A stretch of 64,000 nt of DNA from Rubinisphaera italica (lineage in GTDB: Bacteria; Planctomycetota; Planctomycetia; Planctomycetales; Planctomycetaceae): assembly GCF_007859715.1 (NCBI RefSeq), contig NZ_SJPG01000001.1, positions 1,886,728 to 1,950,727 on the forward strand. Reading direction: 5' to 3'. The notes beneath the pieces were generated by a model. The model did no database searches. It saw nothing but the letters and a program-made list of their open reading frames with translations, and was not told where the DNA came from. Position 1 is the first letter of the stretch. Each line of letters starts with the position of its first letter. The position numbers were made by a program, and so were the translations under genes. Shown in pieces: positions 9,355-18,055 of this stretch.

Positions 9355-9785
9355 GCAACCCATCGTCCGAATTCGGTGTGTGTGCCGGCAAACGAAGAAG
9401 TTTGCTGAGGAGACCAGTGATCGCGAAAAAAGTCCTGCGATCCATATTCACAATCGAGATACGAAATACACAAACTAGTTCGTGAAACCGTGGAATCAGC
9501 GGTCATGAAAACGAATCCGTTACCGAAAGCTTCACTGAACCTGAATGGTCGCTGCGAGCGGTTTATCGAGACGATCAAACTGGAGTGCCCCAATAAGTTT
9601 ATTGTGTTCCGGAAGAAGCATCTTGATTATCTGACGGACGAGTTTACGAGTTATTACAACATAAATAGAAGCTACACGGAGCGGGATCATCTGCCGCCGA
9701 TCCGGGTGGAACCTGATGAAGTGGCGACCATTCCCATCGAACAGATTGAGGTTCGAAAATACGTCGGCGGCTTGAGCAGTCAGTC
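9355..9785 (+). pseudogene. Integrase-type (rve) transposase remnant, copy 1
   Basis: Read with two frame changes and a stop, the sequence gives VCRQTKKFAEETSDREK, then HIHNRDTKYT, and after a frameshift near 9485 KASLNLNGRCERFIETIK with KKHLDYLTDEFTSYYN and DHLPPIR. This is the C-terminal half of an integrase-core (rve) transposase, closely matching the copy at 29050-29647. The apparent 204-residue ORF from 9490 reads past the element end into unrelated sequence and is not a gene. Confidence 0.85.
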
Positions 9786-9825
9786 CATAAATTTCTCAAT
9801 CTCAAAATGCCGCATTTTCCCCACT

Positions 9826-9958
9826 TCAAACTCTCACTCCGATTCATATGAGCGAATTTTCTGCGTTTATACCTTCAACTGTCGGTTGGTAATACTTGTT
9901 AACTTTGCTATTTTCTTTCTATCGTATTCTGGATCATCGATCAAATTCGATGTATCGA
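9826..9958 (+). repeat. Tail A of the integrase-type element, copy 1
   Basis: Conserved non-coding 3' end of the rve element. It begins with a CTCTCACTCCGATTCA-like segment, then the CCTTCAACTGT / AACTTTGCTATTTTCTTT / TATTCTGGATCA core, ending in a diverged form of the CACATTCGTTGTACCGG end. The same tail is found at 22260, 29695, and inside copies c2 and c8. Confidence 0.75.
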
Positions 9959-9970
9959 AGACGGGCGTGC

Positions 9971-10056
9971 ACAAGGCGTTGGACGCGGAGCCGCCGGTCG
10001 CGTCGTTCCTGAAGTTAATGTTGATTTGCGGCGGCCCAGTCAACGCCAACGTTCTC
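9971..10056 (+). repeat. Integron attC-like imperfect palindrome
   Basis: Two pairs of complementary arms are seen: GGCGTTG (9975-9981) with CAACGCC (10041-10047), and GCCGCCG (9990-9996) with CGGCGGC (10029-10035), separated by unequal spacers of 8 and 5 bases. It starts ACAAGGCGTTG and ends CAACGCCAACGTT. Nested arms with bulged spacers and a terminal AACGTT are what an attC recombination site looks like. The ASCH gene begins 33 bases later, as a cassette gene would. No integron integrase is in the window. Confidence 0.55.
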
Positions 10057-10088
10057 TTAAAAGATTTTAGCCAACCCAACAGTTCATT

Positions 10089-10517
10089 ATGCCTGTCACG
10101 TTAGAGGAAGCGAAAAGTCGGTATCCCGAGGCCAAGACCTTCAAATTTGGCGACAATCGTGCACTCTGTGGTCGGCTCCTATCACTTGTTCGCTTAGGTA
10201 AGAAGAAAGCAACGTGTGGAGCACTCAGAGATTTTAAAAACGGCACGGAGTCCATGCCTGTAATTGGAAGAAGGGACATAGCACTCGATTGGGATGGCAC
10301 ACCAGCACTTGTGATTGAGACAACCGAATTATCCATCCGCCGATTTTGTGATGTAGATACAGATTTTGCATTAGCTGAAGGGGAAGACGAAACGCTCGAA
10401 GGTTGGCAGGCGGGGCATCGGGCATTTTTTGGTCGCAACGGTGGCTGGCAATCAGATATGGAATTGGTTTGCGAACGCTTCTGTATGATCGAAGATTTTG
10501 CCAAACCGTCACACTGA
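10089..10517 (+). CDS. ASCH-domain protein
   Basis: 142 residues spanning a complete ASCH fold. KTFKFGDNRALCGRLLSLVRLGKKKATCGAL at the N-terminus holds the conserved G/K-rich ligand strand; DWDGTPALVIETTEL, RRFCDVDTDFALAEGE and MELVCERFCMIEDF complete it. ASCH domains share the PUA-like beta-barrel and are thought to bind RNA or nucleosides; some members are N4-acetylcytidine amidohydrolases. Here the exact role is unknown. The gene follows an attC-like palindrome and is flanked on both sides by transposase remnants, so it is probably a transferred cassette gene. The 314-residue ORF on the opposite strand is a shadow. Confidence 0.85.
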   Translation: MPVTLEEAKSRYPEAKTFKFGDNRALCGRLLSLVRLGKKKATCGALRDFKNGTESMPVIGRRDIALDWDGTPALVIETTELSIRRFCDVDTDFALAEGEDETLEGWQAGHRAFFGRNGGWQSDMELVCERFCMIEDFAKPSH

Positions 10518-10524
10518 CATATCG

Positions 10525-10826
10525 AGACAATCTGTGCGCCGAACGAAGAGGAGAACGAGGCGGTGCTGGACAACAGGCGACCTGAATCAAAGTGATTCGT
10601 TGAAGACGGTCGGAAAACTGGTTGAGTTTTACGTTTCCCAACACAACTCGCATCTACCACACTCGGCGTTCTGCGGATAACCCCTTGATGAGATGTACTT
10701 CGGAACCGACATTGGTGTACTAGAGAAACTGGAAGCTGCACGACAAACGACACGGCAGCAACGCCTGATAACAAATCGAGTTCTGAATTGTCAGAGATGC
10801 GAGGATCTGGTCGTGATCGAATGTTA
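10525..10826 (+). pseudogene. Second integrase-type transposase remnant (rve2, C-terminal part)
   Basis: After a frameshifted piece reading APNEEENEAVLDNRRPE, the frame gives DSLKTVGKLVEFYVSQHN and LPHSAFCG, an in-frame TAA at 10678, then PLDEMYFGTDIG, LEKLEAARQTTRQQRL and the end CQRCEDLVVIEC. This matches the C-terminus of a different rve-family transposase from the one at 9355. It has one frameshift and one stop, so it is dead. Confidence 0.75.
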
Positions 10827-11006
10827 ATACAGGCAGTTGAATGGATACGGATTTCGAAAGAGCAGGGGACTGAAAGTTGGAACCGATTCCCTAAAGACTG
10901 CAGACGATTGAGTGACCAGTCACGACCAAAACGGTAAACTCTCGGATTGTCGGGAATCCAGATAGAAAAGATCAGAATATCATGACAAACAACAGGGCTT
11001 AGTACG
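10827..11006 (+). repeat. Tail B (3' end of rve2-type element), copy 1
   Basis: Non-coding end conserved in at least six places in the window. Its markers are GCAGACGATTGAGTGACCAG, then AAACTCTCGG, GTCGGGAA, and a right boundary at CAGCAGGGCT. Similarity between copies stops abruptly after that boundary, which defines the element end. Confidence 0.8.
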
Positions 11007-11127
11007 TTCATACCACACTTCTAGAGTTCGATTCTACATGCATTATCATGTCTGATTGAGCGAATGCGATTGATTTGCAAGAATAAGTATGGAATTTTGA
11101 AACTAATTTGGATGATCTCAGGAGTTG

Positions 11128-12570
11128 GTGTTGGGAAATATTGGCTGGATCTGGTCTACCGTTCTGACTCTAGAACTGGTGTTTATCGTACGAGCTATCA
11201 TTCGTCCGCATCGATCACCGGCGTCTCGCATCGCATGGGTCGTCGTTATTGGAGTCATCCCTTTTCTGGGTATATTTCTATACGTGCTGTTTGGCGAGAC
11301 GAACATCGGATATCGCAAAAAGCAACGAGTCCTCCAGGTTCAGGAAAAGCTCAGGTTATTTGACGTTTCTGATGTGGAAGTCGCTGCGCGGCTTCAGAAA
11401 GTTCCCGAAGAGTACCAAATGCTATTTCGGACTGCAGGATCGATCTCTCGCTTTCCTGTTGTAGCAGGAAACGTTGGGAAATTGTTCTCCGATTCCAACG
11501 AAACAATTAGCAGCATAATCGCGGATATTGACGCCGCTAAGCAACATGTGCATATCGTTTTCTATATCTGGCTGGCCGATAACAATGGTTGTCGTATGGT
11601 CGAAGCCCTGATCCGTGCAAGCAAACGGGGGGTTATCTGCCGTGTGATCGTTGACGAAATGGGATCACGCGATCTTATTCGTTCACGGCAGTGGATGAAG
11701 ATGAAGTCGGCGGGAGTGTTTGCTACGACTTCTATGCCGATTGGGAATTTTCTTTTGAAACCTCTGAGAGGACGAATTGATCTTCGCAACCATCGCAAGA
11801 TCGTGGTGATTGATGATTGGATTACTTATTGCGGCAGTCAAAACTGTGCTGACCCAGAATTTCGGATCAAAGCTAAGTATGCTCCGTGGGTTGATGCAGT
11901 CATACGCTTCGAAGGTCCTGTCGCCCAACAGAACCAGCATTTATTTGCCAGCGATTGGATGACACACAGCACTCAGGATTTGAGCGACATCATCTCACAA
12001 CCGCTACGTGAAAGTCATGGATCGATCATTGCCCAGGCATTTGGGACCGGTCCCACCGTTCGGGATGCAGCGATGTCAGAAATGTTCGTTTCGATGATGT
12101 ATGCTGCGCGGCAGGAAATTATAATTACAACGCCCTACTATGTCCCGGATGAGTCTATGCAACACGCGGTGCGTGCGGCTGCACATCGGGGAGTCAACAC
12201 TACAATCATCTTTCCGGCCAAAAATGATTCTCGAATTGTGGCTGCTGCCAGTGAGAGCTACTATCCCGAGTTGCTCGACGCAGGCGTGAAGGTTTTTGAG
12301 TTTACTGCTGGATTGTTGCACACAAAATCGTTTACGGTCGATGGGTGCGTGACGTTAATCGGTTCGGCAAACCACGATCGTCGCAGTTTCGATCTGAATT
12401 ATGAAAACAATATTCTCTGCTACGACAGCAAGATTACCGGGGAGGTTAGAGACTTACAGTTGATGTACTTGTCGAAATCCGATCCGGTTACCGAAGAGAT
12501 GGTTGCGGAATGGTCATTGATCGATCGTCTGTGGAGAAACTCGATTGCAATGTTGGGGCCACTATTATAA
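11128..12570 (+). CDS. cls: Cardiolipin synthase (phospholipase D superfamily)
   Basis: About 480 residues. The start has no ATG: TTG 11125, GTG 11128 and TTG 11131 are all in frame behind AGGAG at 11120-11124; GTG 11128 or TTG 11131 gives the better spacing. Two N-terminal membrane helices (about residues 8-25 and 36-56) are followed by two PLD domains with intact HKD motifs, HRKIVVID (about 223-230) and HTKSFTVD (about 399-406). The enzyme condenses two phosphatidylglycerol molecules (or uses another phospholipid donor) to make cardiolipin at the inner membrane. Length and domain order are normal for bacterial Cls. It appears monocistronic, bounded by mobile-element debris on both sides. 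Confidence 0.93.
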   Translation: MLGNIGWIWSTVLTLELVFIVRAIIRPHRSPASRIAWVVVIGVIPFLGIFLYVLFGETNIGYRKKQRVLQVQEKLRLFDVSDVEVAARLQKVPEEYQMLFRTAGSISRFPVVAGNVGKLFSDSNETISSIIADIDAAKQHVHIVFYIWLADNNGCRMVEALIRASKRGVICRVIVDEMGSRDLIRSRQWMKMKSAGVFATTSMPIGNFLLKPLRGRIDLRNHRKIVVIDDWITYCGSQNCADPEFRIKAKYAPWVDAVIRFEGPVAQQNQHLFASDWMTHSTQDLSDIISQPLRESHGSIIAQAFGTGPTVRDAAMSEMFVSMMYAARQEIIITTPYYVPDESMQHAVRAAAHRGVNTTIIFPAKNDSRIVAAASESYYPELLDAGVKVFEFTAGLLHTKSFTVDGCVTLIGSANHDRRSFDLNYENNILCYDSKITGEVRDLQLMYLSKSDPVTEEMVAEWSLIDRLWRNSIAMLGPLL

Positions 12571-12589
12571 GCGTTTGCCTTTCTGTGGT

Positions 12590-12914
12590 AACGCTGAAGG
12601 AGTTGCTTGGAATGGGAATTGTAATTTTCCTATAGCTGGATAATTACACTCACTCTTTCTCATAGGAGAACCAGAATGCTGATTTCTCGGTATCGATGAA
12701 CACTGCAATCTGCCAGAATGTTGTGAGAATCAGCAGGGCTTGATCGAGAGATAGGCAGTTCGTTCAAATTTGGATTTGAAATATACTGATATTGTTTCAA
12801 ATATATGAAATCCTCAGTGTTATGCCTCCAACCGTAAGCTGGAATATTTTGTCAACTTTGCTATTTTCTATATAGCTTATTCTGGATCAGAGATCACATT
12901 CGTTGCACCTGAGG
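12590..12914 (+). mobile_element. Deleted IS110-type composite, copy c2 (head joined to tail A)
   Basis: A diverged leader hairpin (GTAATTTTCCTATAG ... ATAATTACACTCACTC) precedes an IS110-type start that soon decays (IDEHCNLPECCENQQGLIER then stop). After about 80 bases tail A begins at 12824 and runs to the CACATTCGTTGCACC end at ~12914. The extreme left end is eroded. The right end lies 7 bp from the stop codon of the convergent CAP gene. Confidence 0.7.
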
Positions 12915-12920
12915 GTACGT

Positions 12921-13625
12921 TTATTTTGGGTACTTGATATACATCTGGGTAAAATAATATTTTCCATCGGCTTGTGACCACATTGCACCAATCCCAATAA
13001 ACTCCTGTTCTGGATTCATAAGATTTTTACGGTGTCCTTCACTTTCCATCCAACCATTAATCGCTCTTTGAGCAATTTGTTGCGACGGAGCATCTTTTTC
13101 GATGGTTTTCCTGCTGACGTTCTCAGACCCACCCCAATAATACAGATCCATGTCTTTGGCCGCAGCTGTTCTTCGTGCTGAAGCATACGACTCAGTACCT
13201 TTCACACCATGATTGGTATCAAGCTGTTTGACCATCTGTGCGGTCCAGTCTCGAGCGTATGACGAGAGTATTCTTGAGATCTTCACGGGAGCGATGCCTT
13301 CCAGTGCCCGTTGCTCGTTTGTCATGCGGAAGACTTCTCGCTCGATTTCGGAGAGATTAGACTGGGGATCGAACCCCACATATTCCTGGAGACTCAGGCT
13401 TTGGCTTTCATCAACATCAATTTCCTGAAAGTGAACCCTTGCAAATTCAAGATCTAGATCTCGTCGATTGAGCAGATACTCGGTGGAAGAAAGTTGTCCG
13501 TCCACATTCGCATCTCTGCGGATAAAGGCTTCCCGAGTAAAATTCTGGGCCTGCAATGTTACGGGCATTACCAGAAACACGGAAAAAAGTGAACAGAAAC
13601 AGATAGCGGATAAGGGTCTCGACAT
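12921..13625 (-). CDS. Secreted EF-hand plus CAP-domain protein
   Basis: 234 residues. Signal peptide (cleavage after VTLQAQ), then two EF-hand loops: DANVDGQLSSTE, which has good Ca2+ ligand spacing, and DVDESQSLSLQE. The CAP (SCP/PR1) domain runs from ~92 to the end, with MTNEQRALEGIAPV, NHG (first His), SENVSR (Glu), GHRKNLMNP (second His) and YYFTQMYIKY. CAP proteins bind lipids, glycans or metal at this His/Glu cavity; some are proteases, but bacterial functions are mostly unknown. The EF hands suggest Ca2+-dependent folding or anchoring. First of a group of minus-strand secreted genes. Confidence 0.88.
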   Translation of the reverse strand: MSRPLSAICFCSLFSVFLVMPVTLQAQNFTREAFIRRDANVDGQLSSTEYLLNRRDLDLEFARVHFQEIDVDESQSLSLQEYVGFDPQSNLSEIEREVFRMTNEQRALEGIAPVKISRILSSYARDWTAQMVKQLDTNHGVKGTESYASARRTAAAKDMDLYYWGGSENVSRKTIEKDAPSQQIAQRAINGWMESEGHRKNLMNPEQEFIGIGAMWSQADGKYYFTQMYIKYPK

Positions 13626-13711
13626 CGCATTCTCCTATTTATGATTTGAGCTTTACGCATCCTGTTGAAATGATACGACAGGATACATTTGGTCATTTTT
13701 TACTGATGGAA

Positions 13712-14302
13712 TTATTCAATAACCCATTGAGTATTATTATTCGATTCCAATTCTGTATTCAGCTTCCAATCATCTTTGTTAGGCGCATACAAATACTGAT
13801 TGTTGAAAACATTCTTCAAACGAATTGTCTGTCCTTTTAGCACAGGTCGACCCGTTTGCTGTGACTGTGCAGTGGGGGTCTCACCGGAGGTAATAACCCA
13901 GTGAGAGTGTTTGTCTTTTTCCGTCCAGTAGTAAACACCATCGCCAAAGACACCCAGGAAGTTGTATGATTTCCAGTTATTTGGCCAGGCCTTCATCTCG
14001 GTTGCCTTGAGGAAGACGGTGTCTCCATATTTCAATGGAACGGCATTATTATCATGTGGCTTTTTGAGTAATAATGGCTCAGCCGAATCTTGACCTCTTG
14101 TCAGAGGATAGTAATACGACTTGCCTCCATAACTGATCCCAAGGTATCTTGATGCTCCTTCACTCTTCAGCTTCACAGTACTGCCATTCATGACCTTTTG
14201 CTGAGCAAGACAGGTATCCCCGTAAAGAGTTGACCACGCAAAGCTGGCTATCATGGACACAAATAACAATTGATTTTTCTTAGAAAAAATGTGATGTATC
14301 AT
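13712..14302 (-). CDS. Secreted beta-trefoil-like protein
   Basis: 196 residues from the ATG at 14302, which has GGAGAAG upstream; the longer frame to 14374 lacks a ribosome site. A signal peptide (to DTCLAQ) precedes two related blocks: STVKLKSEGASRYLGISYG and QTIRLKNVFNNQYLYAPNK. Both have the G-x2-(I/V)-x-L-K...YL pattern of MIR/fascin/ricin-type beta-trefoil lobes. Such folds usually bind sugars or proteins. It lies between two secreted CAP-type genes in the same direction, with 15 bp to the next stop upstream, so co-transcription is likely. Confidence 0.72.
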   Translation of the reverse strand: MIHHIFSKKNQLLFVSMIASFAWSTLYGDTCLAQQKVMNGSTVKLKSEGASRYLGISYGGKSYYYPLTRGQDSAEPLLLKKPHDNNAVPLKYGDTVFLKATEMKAWPNNWKSYNFLGVFGDGVYYWTEKDKHSHWVITSGETPTAQSQQTGRPVLKGQTIRLKNVFNNQYLYAPNKDDWKLNTELESNNNTQWVIE

Positions 14303-14389
14303 CTTAAACTTCTCCTTCTTGGCGGGGGTGGTGCGATTTAGCAAAAGTGAATATGCGTTAGGTTGCAATAGCACCTGATAGGAAATTTA

Positions 14390-15394
14390 CTAACGCACTG
14401 GTATTACACATATTGTGATATAAAGCTTATCAGACGATTCAGAAGCCCCAATAACGTAGACGGTATTTTCTGGTGTCATTAAATTGCCCCAGTGTTGAGC
14501 AGAAGAACGCATGAGCGTGATCATGTTTTCCAATGCAACGGGATCATTCTTTTGGATGACGAAACAGGACTCACTGTGTCGGTAATGGTCATCCAACTGA
14601 TATCCCATGCCTGTTAATTTGCTTTCAATTTCGTTGAATCTTATGCTTCCCAGCCAGTGGGCATCGAGCGGATTTCCCGTTTCTTCAAACTTCACACTCT
14701 CTAAAAACTGGCAGTGGGCATCTGCAGGTGCAGAAAATTCATTATGATATTTTGCCTTCGCCAGACCTCCCGATTCGCGAGACTTATCAAGTATTTTCAT
14801 CAGGTCAGCTTTGGCTTTGACGAGAGTTTCCGGTGGGCTTGTCCGTTTCAGATGGTAAGTCGTGCCTGGATATTGAATTTCAATTGTATCGTTGCCTGTT
14901 TGCACCATAATTACAGACGAGTTGGCAGGATCTTTCTGCTGGCCTTGGGAATCGGTAGTTCCAGCATAAACGTATTGATTTTTATTATCTGGGTTTTTAG
15001 TAAACTGCGATGCCGATTGACGTGTATCGGTCATCTTCACTCCCAGATCAGTCTGAGTGATTTTGACGCGGCTACCACGTCTGACAGGAAAGTCCTGGAC
15101 ATTGGGTTTTCCCATTGACCAGCCTCCAGAAGGATTAAACGAGAGTGTCTGGTCAACGACTGTGCCCGAGTTATTGGACACAGGGTTAGAATAAGGTGGC
15201 ACATTCTGTGGATTGTTGGCAGGGTTGGAATATGGTGGCACGTTCTGAGGATTGGAAATCGGTTGATTCAAACGGGGAGGGTTGGGAGGTGTACCAATTG
15301 TCGGACCAGATGATGGCTGTCCAGATGTTGGCTGTCCTTCACAAGGGCTCATACTCCAGAACAAAATGGTAAATGTTATGAAGGCTGCTTTCAT
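14390..15394 (-). CDS. Secreted lipocalin-like protein with a divergent CAP domain
   Basis: 334 residues from the ATG at 15394. A signal peptide is followed by a Pro/Asn/Gly-rich linker containing a tandem NPQNVPPYSNP repeat. At ~85-190 is a lipocalin-like block (GGWSMGKPNVQDFPV ... IEIQYPGTTYHLKR) that resembles the two blocks in the protein at 35856. The C-terminal part ends with SAQHWGNLMTPENTVYVIG and YITICVIPVR, which lines up with the last helix-strand unit of YkwD-type CAP domains. The usual GENIA glutamate motif is not evident, so I call it a degenerate CAP domain. Confidence 0.65.
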   Translation of the reverse strand: MKAAFITFTILFWSMSPCEGQPTSGQPSSGPTIGTPPNPPRLNQPISNPQNVPPYSNPANNPQNVPPYSNPVSNNSGTVVDQTLSFNPSGGWSMGKPNVQDFPVRRGSRVKITQTDLGVKMTDTRQSASQFTKNPDNKNQYVYAGTTDSQGQQKDPANSSVIMVQTGNDTIEIQYPGTTYHLKRTSPPETLVKAKADLMKILDKSRESGGLAKAKYHNEFSAPADAHCQFLESVKFEETGNPLDAHWLGSIRFNEIESKLTGMGYQLDDHYRHSESCFVIQKNDPVALENMITLMRSSAQHWGNLMTPENTVYVIGASESSDKLYITICVIPVR

Positions 15395-15458
15395 TGTGTG
15401 ACTCCAAAAATACAGTTCTGAATTCAAGAGACCGTGAGTCCAGATAAAGTCGGGCTGG

Positions 15459-17324
15459 TTATTGAACGGATAATGAATATTTTGCAGAGTTTAAATTCTG
15501 ATCAAGGGTATGCAGTATCAGACTCGCAGAGGTGGCATCTCCGGAAATCCATCCCACTTTGCCACTGGCAGGGAATTGAAATGCGTTATTGCTGTTGTGA
15601 ATTCTGGAGTCAGAAATTAGCTGAACATTACTCAAGGCTTGACCGTATTGATCGACGATAATGGAATAGGTGTTCTGGTACTCTCCATTGATAAGATACT
15701 CCCAGAGCACAGCATATCTCTGATTTCCTATAGGGGCGACTCGAGGCCGTTCGTAACTGTCCCGGCGACCAGGGTTCTGCGGGGGCATCGCAAGCTTAAA
15801 TGAGCGCACTTCATCACTGTAAACTTCCGTCTTGTTTGGCCATCGCCAGTTGGGCAGTGATTCAAAATTCTTAGGTATGCTGACAAACCAGACTGGTAAT
15901 CCGTTCTCGGGATTCACGCCAAAATTCGGATGCGAGAAGACCACCAGATACCCAGAAGGGGTCTGAACTAATCCGCCCAGCAGTAATTCGTGATGATCAT
16001 TTTTGAAGACCAGCTTGTGATCACTCCAAGACATTTGACCATTGCTGCCAGGCGAGAGTTTTGAAAGAACGATCCCTCTTTCATGGGCTTGTGCCTGCAC
16101 AAAATCCCGACCATCATAAATGGTCTGTAAATCTCCGCAGTGCATTCCCCCCCCTTCGCGAAAAACGCTTTGTCCAGCTGTATTCACGGCGAGAATGCAC
16201 ATGGTATCGTGCACATAGCCATCGGCTCCGGGAATATTATGAGCAAACGAGGCTGTGAGGACTCCATTACCATGTACCAGCTGAGAGCGAACACTGAATC
16301 GACCATCCGATGGAGAAACTAATAACGGATTATAGATCCCCCATTTTCGATAGTATGATTCCTGATTAAGATCGACGAATAATTGTGGCGACTGGCTGCC
16401 TGGAGGAAGCTTCAGAATGTTGAGAATGTTTTTGCGCCTGGCATTAGGATTCATTGAGGCAACGACTTTCTCACCAGTCCCTGTCATCAAGTAACGGTTT
16501 CCTTGTGAATCCTTAGTGAATCCGGCGAGTATGGGCAACGCATTGGAGATTTTGATGTGGTTTCCATTCTTCCATTGTCCCCCGGAAAAGCTCGAAAGAA
16601 TGGTCTCACCTGTGGCTGATGTCCAGGCGACATCGAGACTGTCGTCTGAATTGACGTAAGGAATGATTGTCGGAAAACGAATATTGGAATTGGCATCAAC
16701 CGGGCGTCGTGCAGTCACAGGAGCGACAGCTCCACCGATCATGCCTCCTGAGGAATCCAGTAAATTTGCTGGAATGGGATTCGTCGGCGTACTGTTGGCT
16801 GCCATTAATCGAAACACGGTATACTCGTCCCTGGCTCCCCAGCGAGTTGAGATTTGACGATCTCCCAGTCCATCCTCATGCCAGAATTGTCCATTGGACG
16901 CGAATTTGATTCGATACCGTCGCGTTCCCGCTGGTTCGAAAGTCACCTTCGCACTCTGGTCTCCTGCATTCGTTCTAGTGGAGAGCAGATTGTCTTTAGC
17001 GTCTGTGTAAATCAATTTTCCGGTAGCAACTGAACGAATGCGATAGGAGCCATCGGGGTAAGCTTCGATAGTAAATTGAGTGGTTTTATCATTCGGGAAG
17101 TCTTCGCGGTTGTTATCCACTGCATAAAGAACATTGTCACGGCCAGTTCGAATTCGCAGCAATCGTCCGGTCGCGACAGATTCGATACGATAGATTGCAC
17201 TCGGTGGAGCTGCGTCAAGTGCGGTCTGCATCATCAGGTAAAACAGACATGTAATTACAGGAATCCCAATCAGGCTGGAATGTTTAAGGGCAAACCCTTC
17301 ACGACCACATAATCTTGTTATCAT
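15459..17324 (-). CDS. Large secreted protein with N-terminal beta-trefoil and C-terminal propeller-like region
   Basis: 621 residues, starting at the ATG at 17324 or 17327 behind GGAGAC. After a signal peptide (to LDAAP), residues ~40-155 hold three lobes with the pattern IESVATGRLLRIRTG / IRSVATGKLIYTD / IKFASNGQFWHEDGLGDRQIS, a classic ricin/fascin-type trefoil. The remaining 450 residues have no recognised family but show repeated beta-strand segments with W and D/G turns typical of a beta-propeller. The C-terminal half ends in VGWISGDATSASLILHTLD. Extracellular adhesion or glycan binding is inferred. It is the first gene of the minus-strand secreted group. Confidence 0.72.
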   Translation of the reverse strand: MITRLCGREGFALKHSSLIGIPVITCLFYLMMQTALDAAPPSAIYRIESVATGRLLRIRTGRDNVLYAVDNNREDFPNDKTTQFTIEAYPDGSYRIRSVATGKLIYTDAKDNLLSTRTNAGDQSAKVTFEPAGTRRYRIKFASNGQFWHEDGLGDRQISTRWGARDEYTVFRLMAANSTPTNPIPANLLDSSGGMIGGAVAPVTARRPVDANSNIRFPTIIPYVNSDDSLDVAWTSATGETILSSFSGGQWKNGNHIKISNALPILAGFTKDSQGNRYLMTGTGEKVVASMNPNARRKNILNILKLPPGSQSPQLFVDLNQESYYRKWGIYNPLLVSPSDGRFSVRSQLVHGNGVLTASFAHNIPGADGYVHDTMCILAVNTAGQSVFREGGGMHCGDLQTIYDGRDFVQAQAHERGIVLSKLSPGSNGQMSWSDHKLVFKNDHHELLLGGLVQTPSGYLVVFSHPNFGVNPENGLPVWFVSIPKNFESLPNWRWPNKTEVYSDEVRSFKLAMPPQNPGRRDSYERPRVAPIGNQRYAVLWEYLINGEYQNTYSIIVDQYGQALSNVQLISDSRIHNSNNAFQFPASGKVGWISGDATSASLILHTLDQNLNSAKYSLSVQ

Positions 17325-17522
17325 CATCAGTCTCCATAAGGCAGATATCGTACAGGTTTGCCCCTTAACGGCCATGGCTCTTTACTCCGGGGAATTCAAT
17401 GAAATTCAGGTGGAAAACAGGTGGCAAAATGACCGATGACACATCTCTGTCTCAAAAACTGGCTCAGATAGGAATTACCGGTACTCAGCATGAGAGTTAC
17501 TCCGTGCACTTCAAAACGGGAT

Positions 17523-18055
17523 CTGTCAGAAAATCACAATTCCCACTCAAATCGACGCTTACATCGATGTCAATCGCTACGCACCGATGAGCCGAAACTC
17601 ATCCTCTGATCACAAGATGCTCAATAGGGATGAATCCCGGGAGATCTCAGTGCAATTAATTCGATGGGTTGCTCGTGATCCATACTTCCAGTTGACCAGT
17701 CGCACCAGCTTGAGAAGAACTGGCTTTGAGCTGGTAAGTACCATTGGCTTTGGGCTGAAATTCAAGCACGGCGTTAGGGCGACCATTTCTACCATAGGCT
17801 TCTTTTCCGTTGATATTTTTCAATTCCAGGTGGGTATTGAAGTCCGTACTTTTGGTCTCAATCGTGTATTTGCGATCAGCCCGCAGCACACCATTGTATA
17901 TGAGCGATTGAAGACCCTCCCGAGTAGGATCCGGTTTTCCAAATGTTGCCAAGTTTGGCACTCCGGTCACCATGATTGGACCACCACTCAACTGTGTATG
18001 TTCGTCTTTCCAGTTCATTTTTGCAGGTGCAGCCAAGGGCTTGTCAACCATTGGG
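17523..18055 (-). repeat. Duplicated block shared with 39565-40112 (inverted)
   Basis: Read on the minus strand this covers the last ~130 codons of the CAP-PPC gene, the stop codon, about 55 bases of 3' flank (CACTGAGATCTCCCGG ... GATGAGTTTCGG) and then a decayed IS110-type leader (ATTGACATCGATG ... TTTGAGTGGGAATTGTGATT). The same order, including the leader at the same distance, is found at 39565-40112 on the + strand. The protein part is about 85-90 per cent identical by eye. Confidence 0.85.

Noticed and set aside
9490..10104. 204-residue + strand frame
   Set aside because: Its first ~95 codons are the rve transposase fragment; the rest reads through tail A and the attC-like site.
10067..11011. 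314-codon open frame on the minus strand over the ASCH gene
   Set aside because: It runs antisense through the ASCH gene, an rve remnant and tail B; the protein is Ser/Arg-rich with no motif. Shadow.
12715..12745. Right end of tail B inside copy c2
   Set aside because: CAGCAGGGCT occurs, but the reading frame aligns better with the IS110-type DQQG segment, so it is probably transposase sequence.
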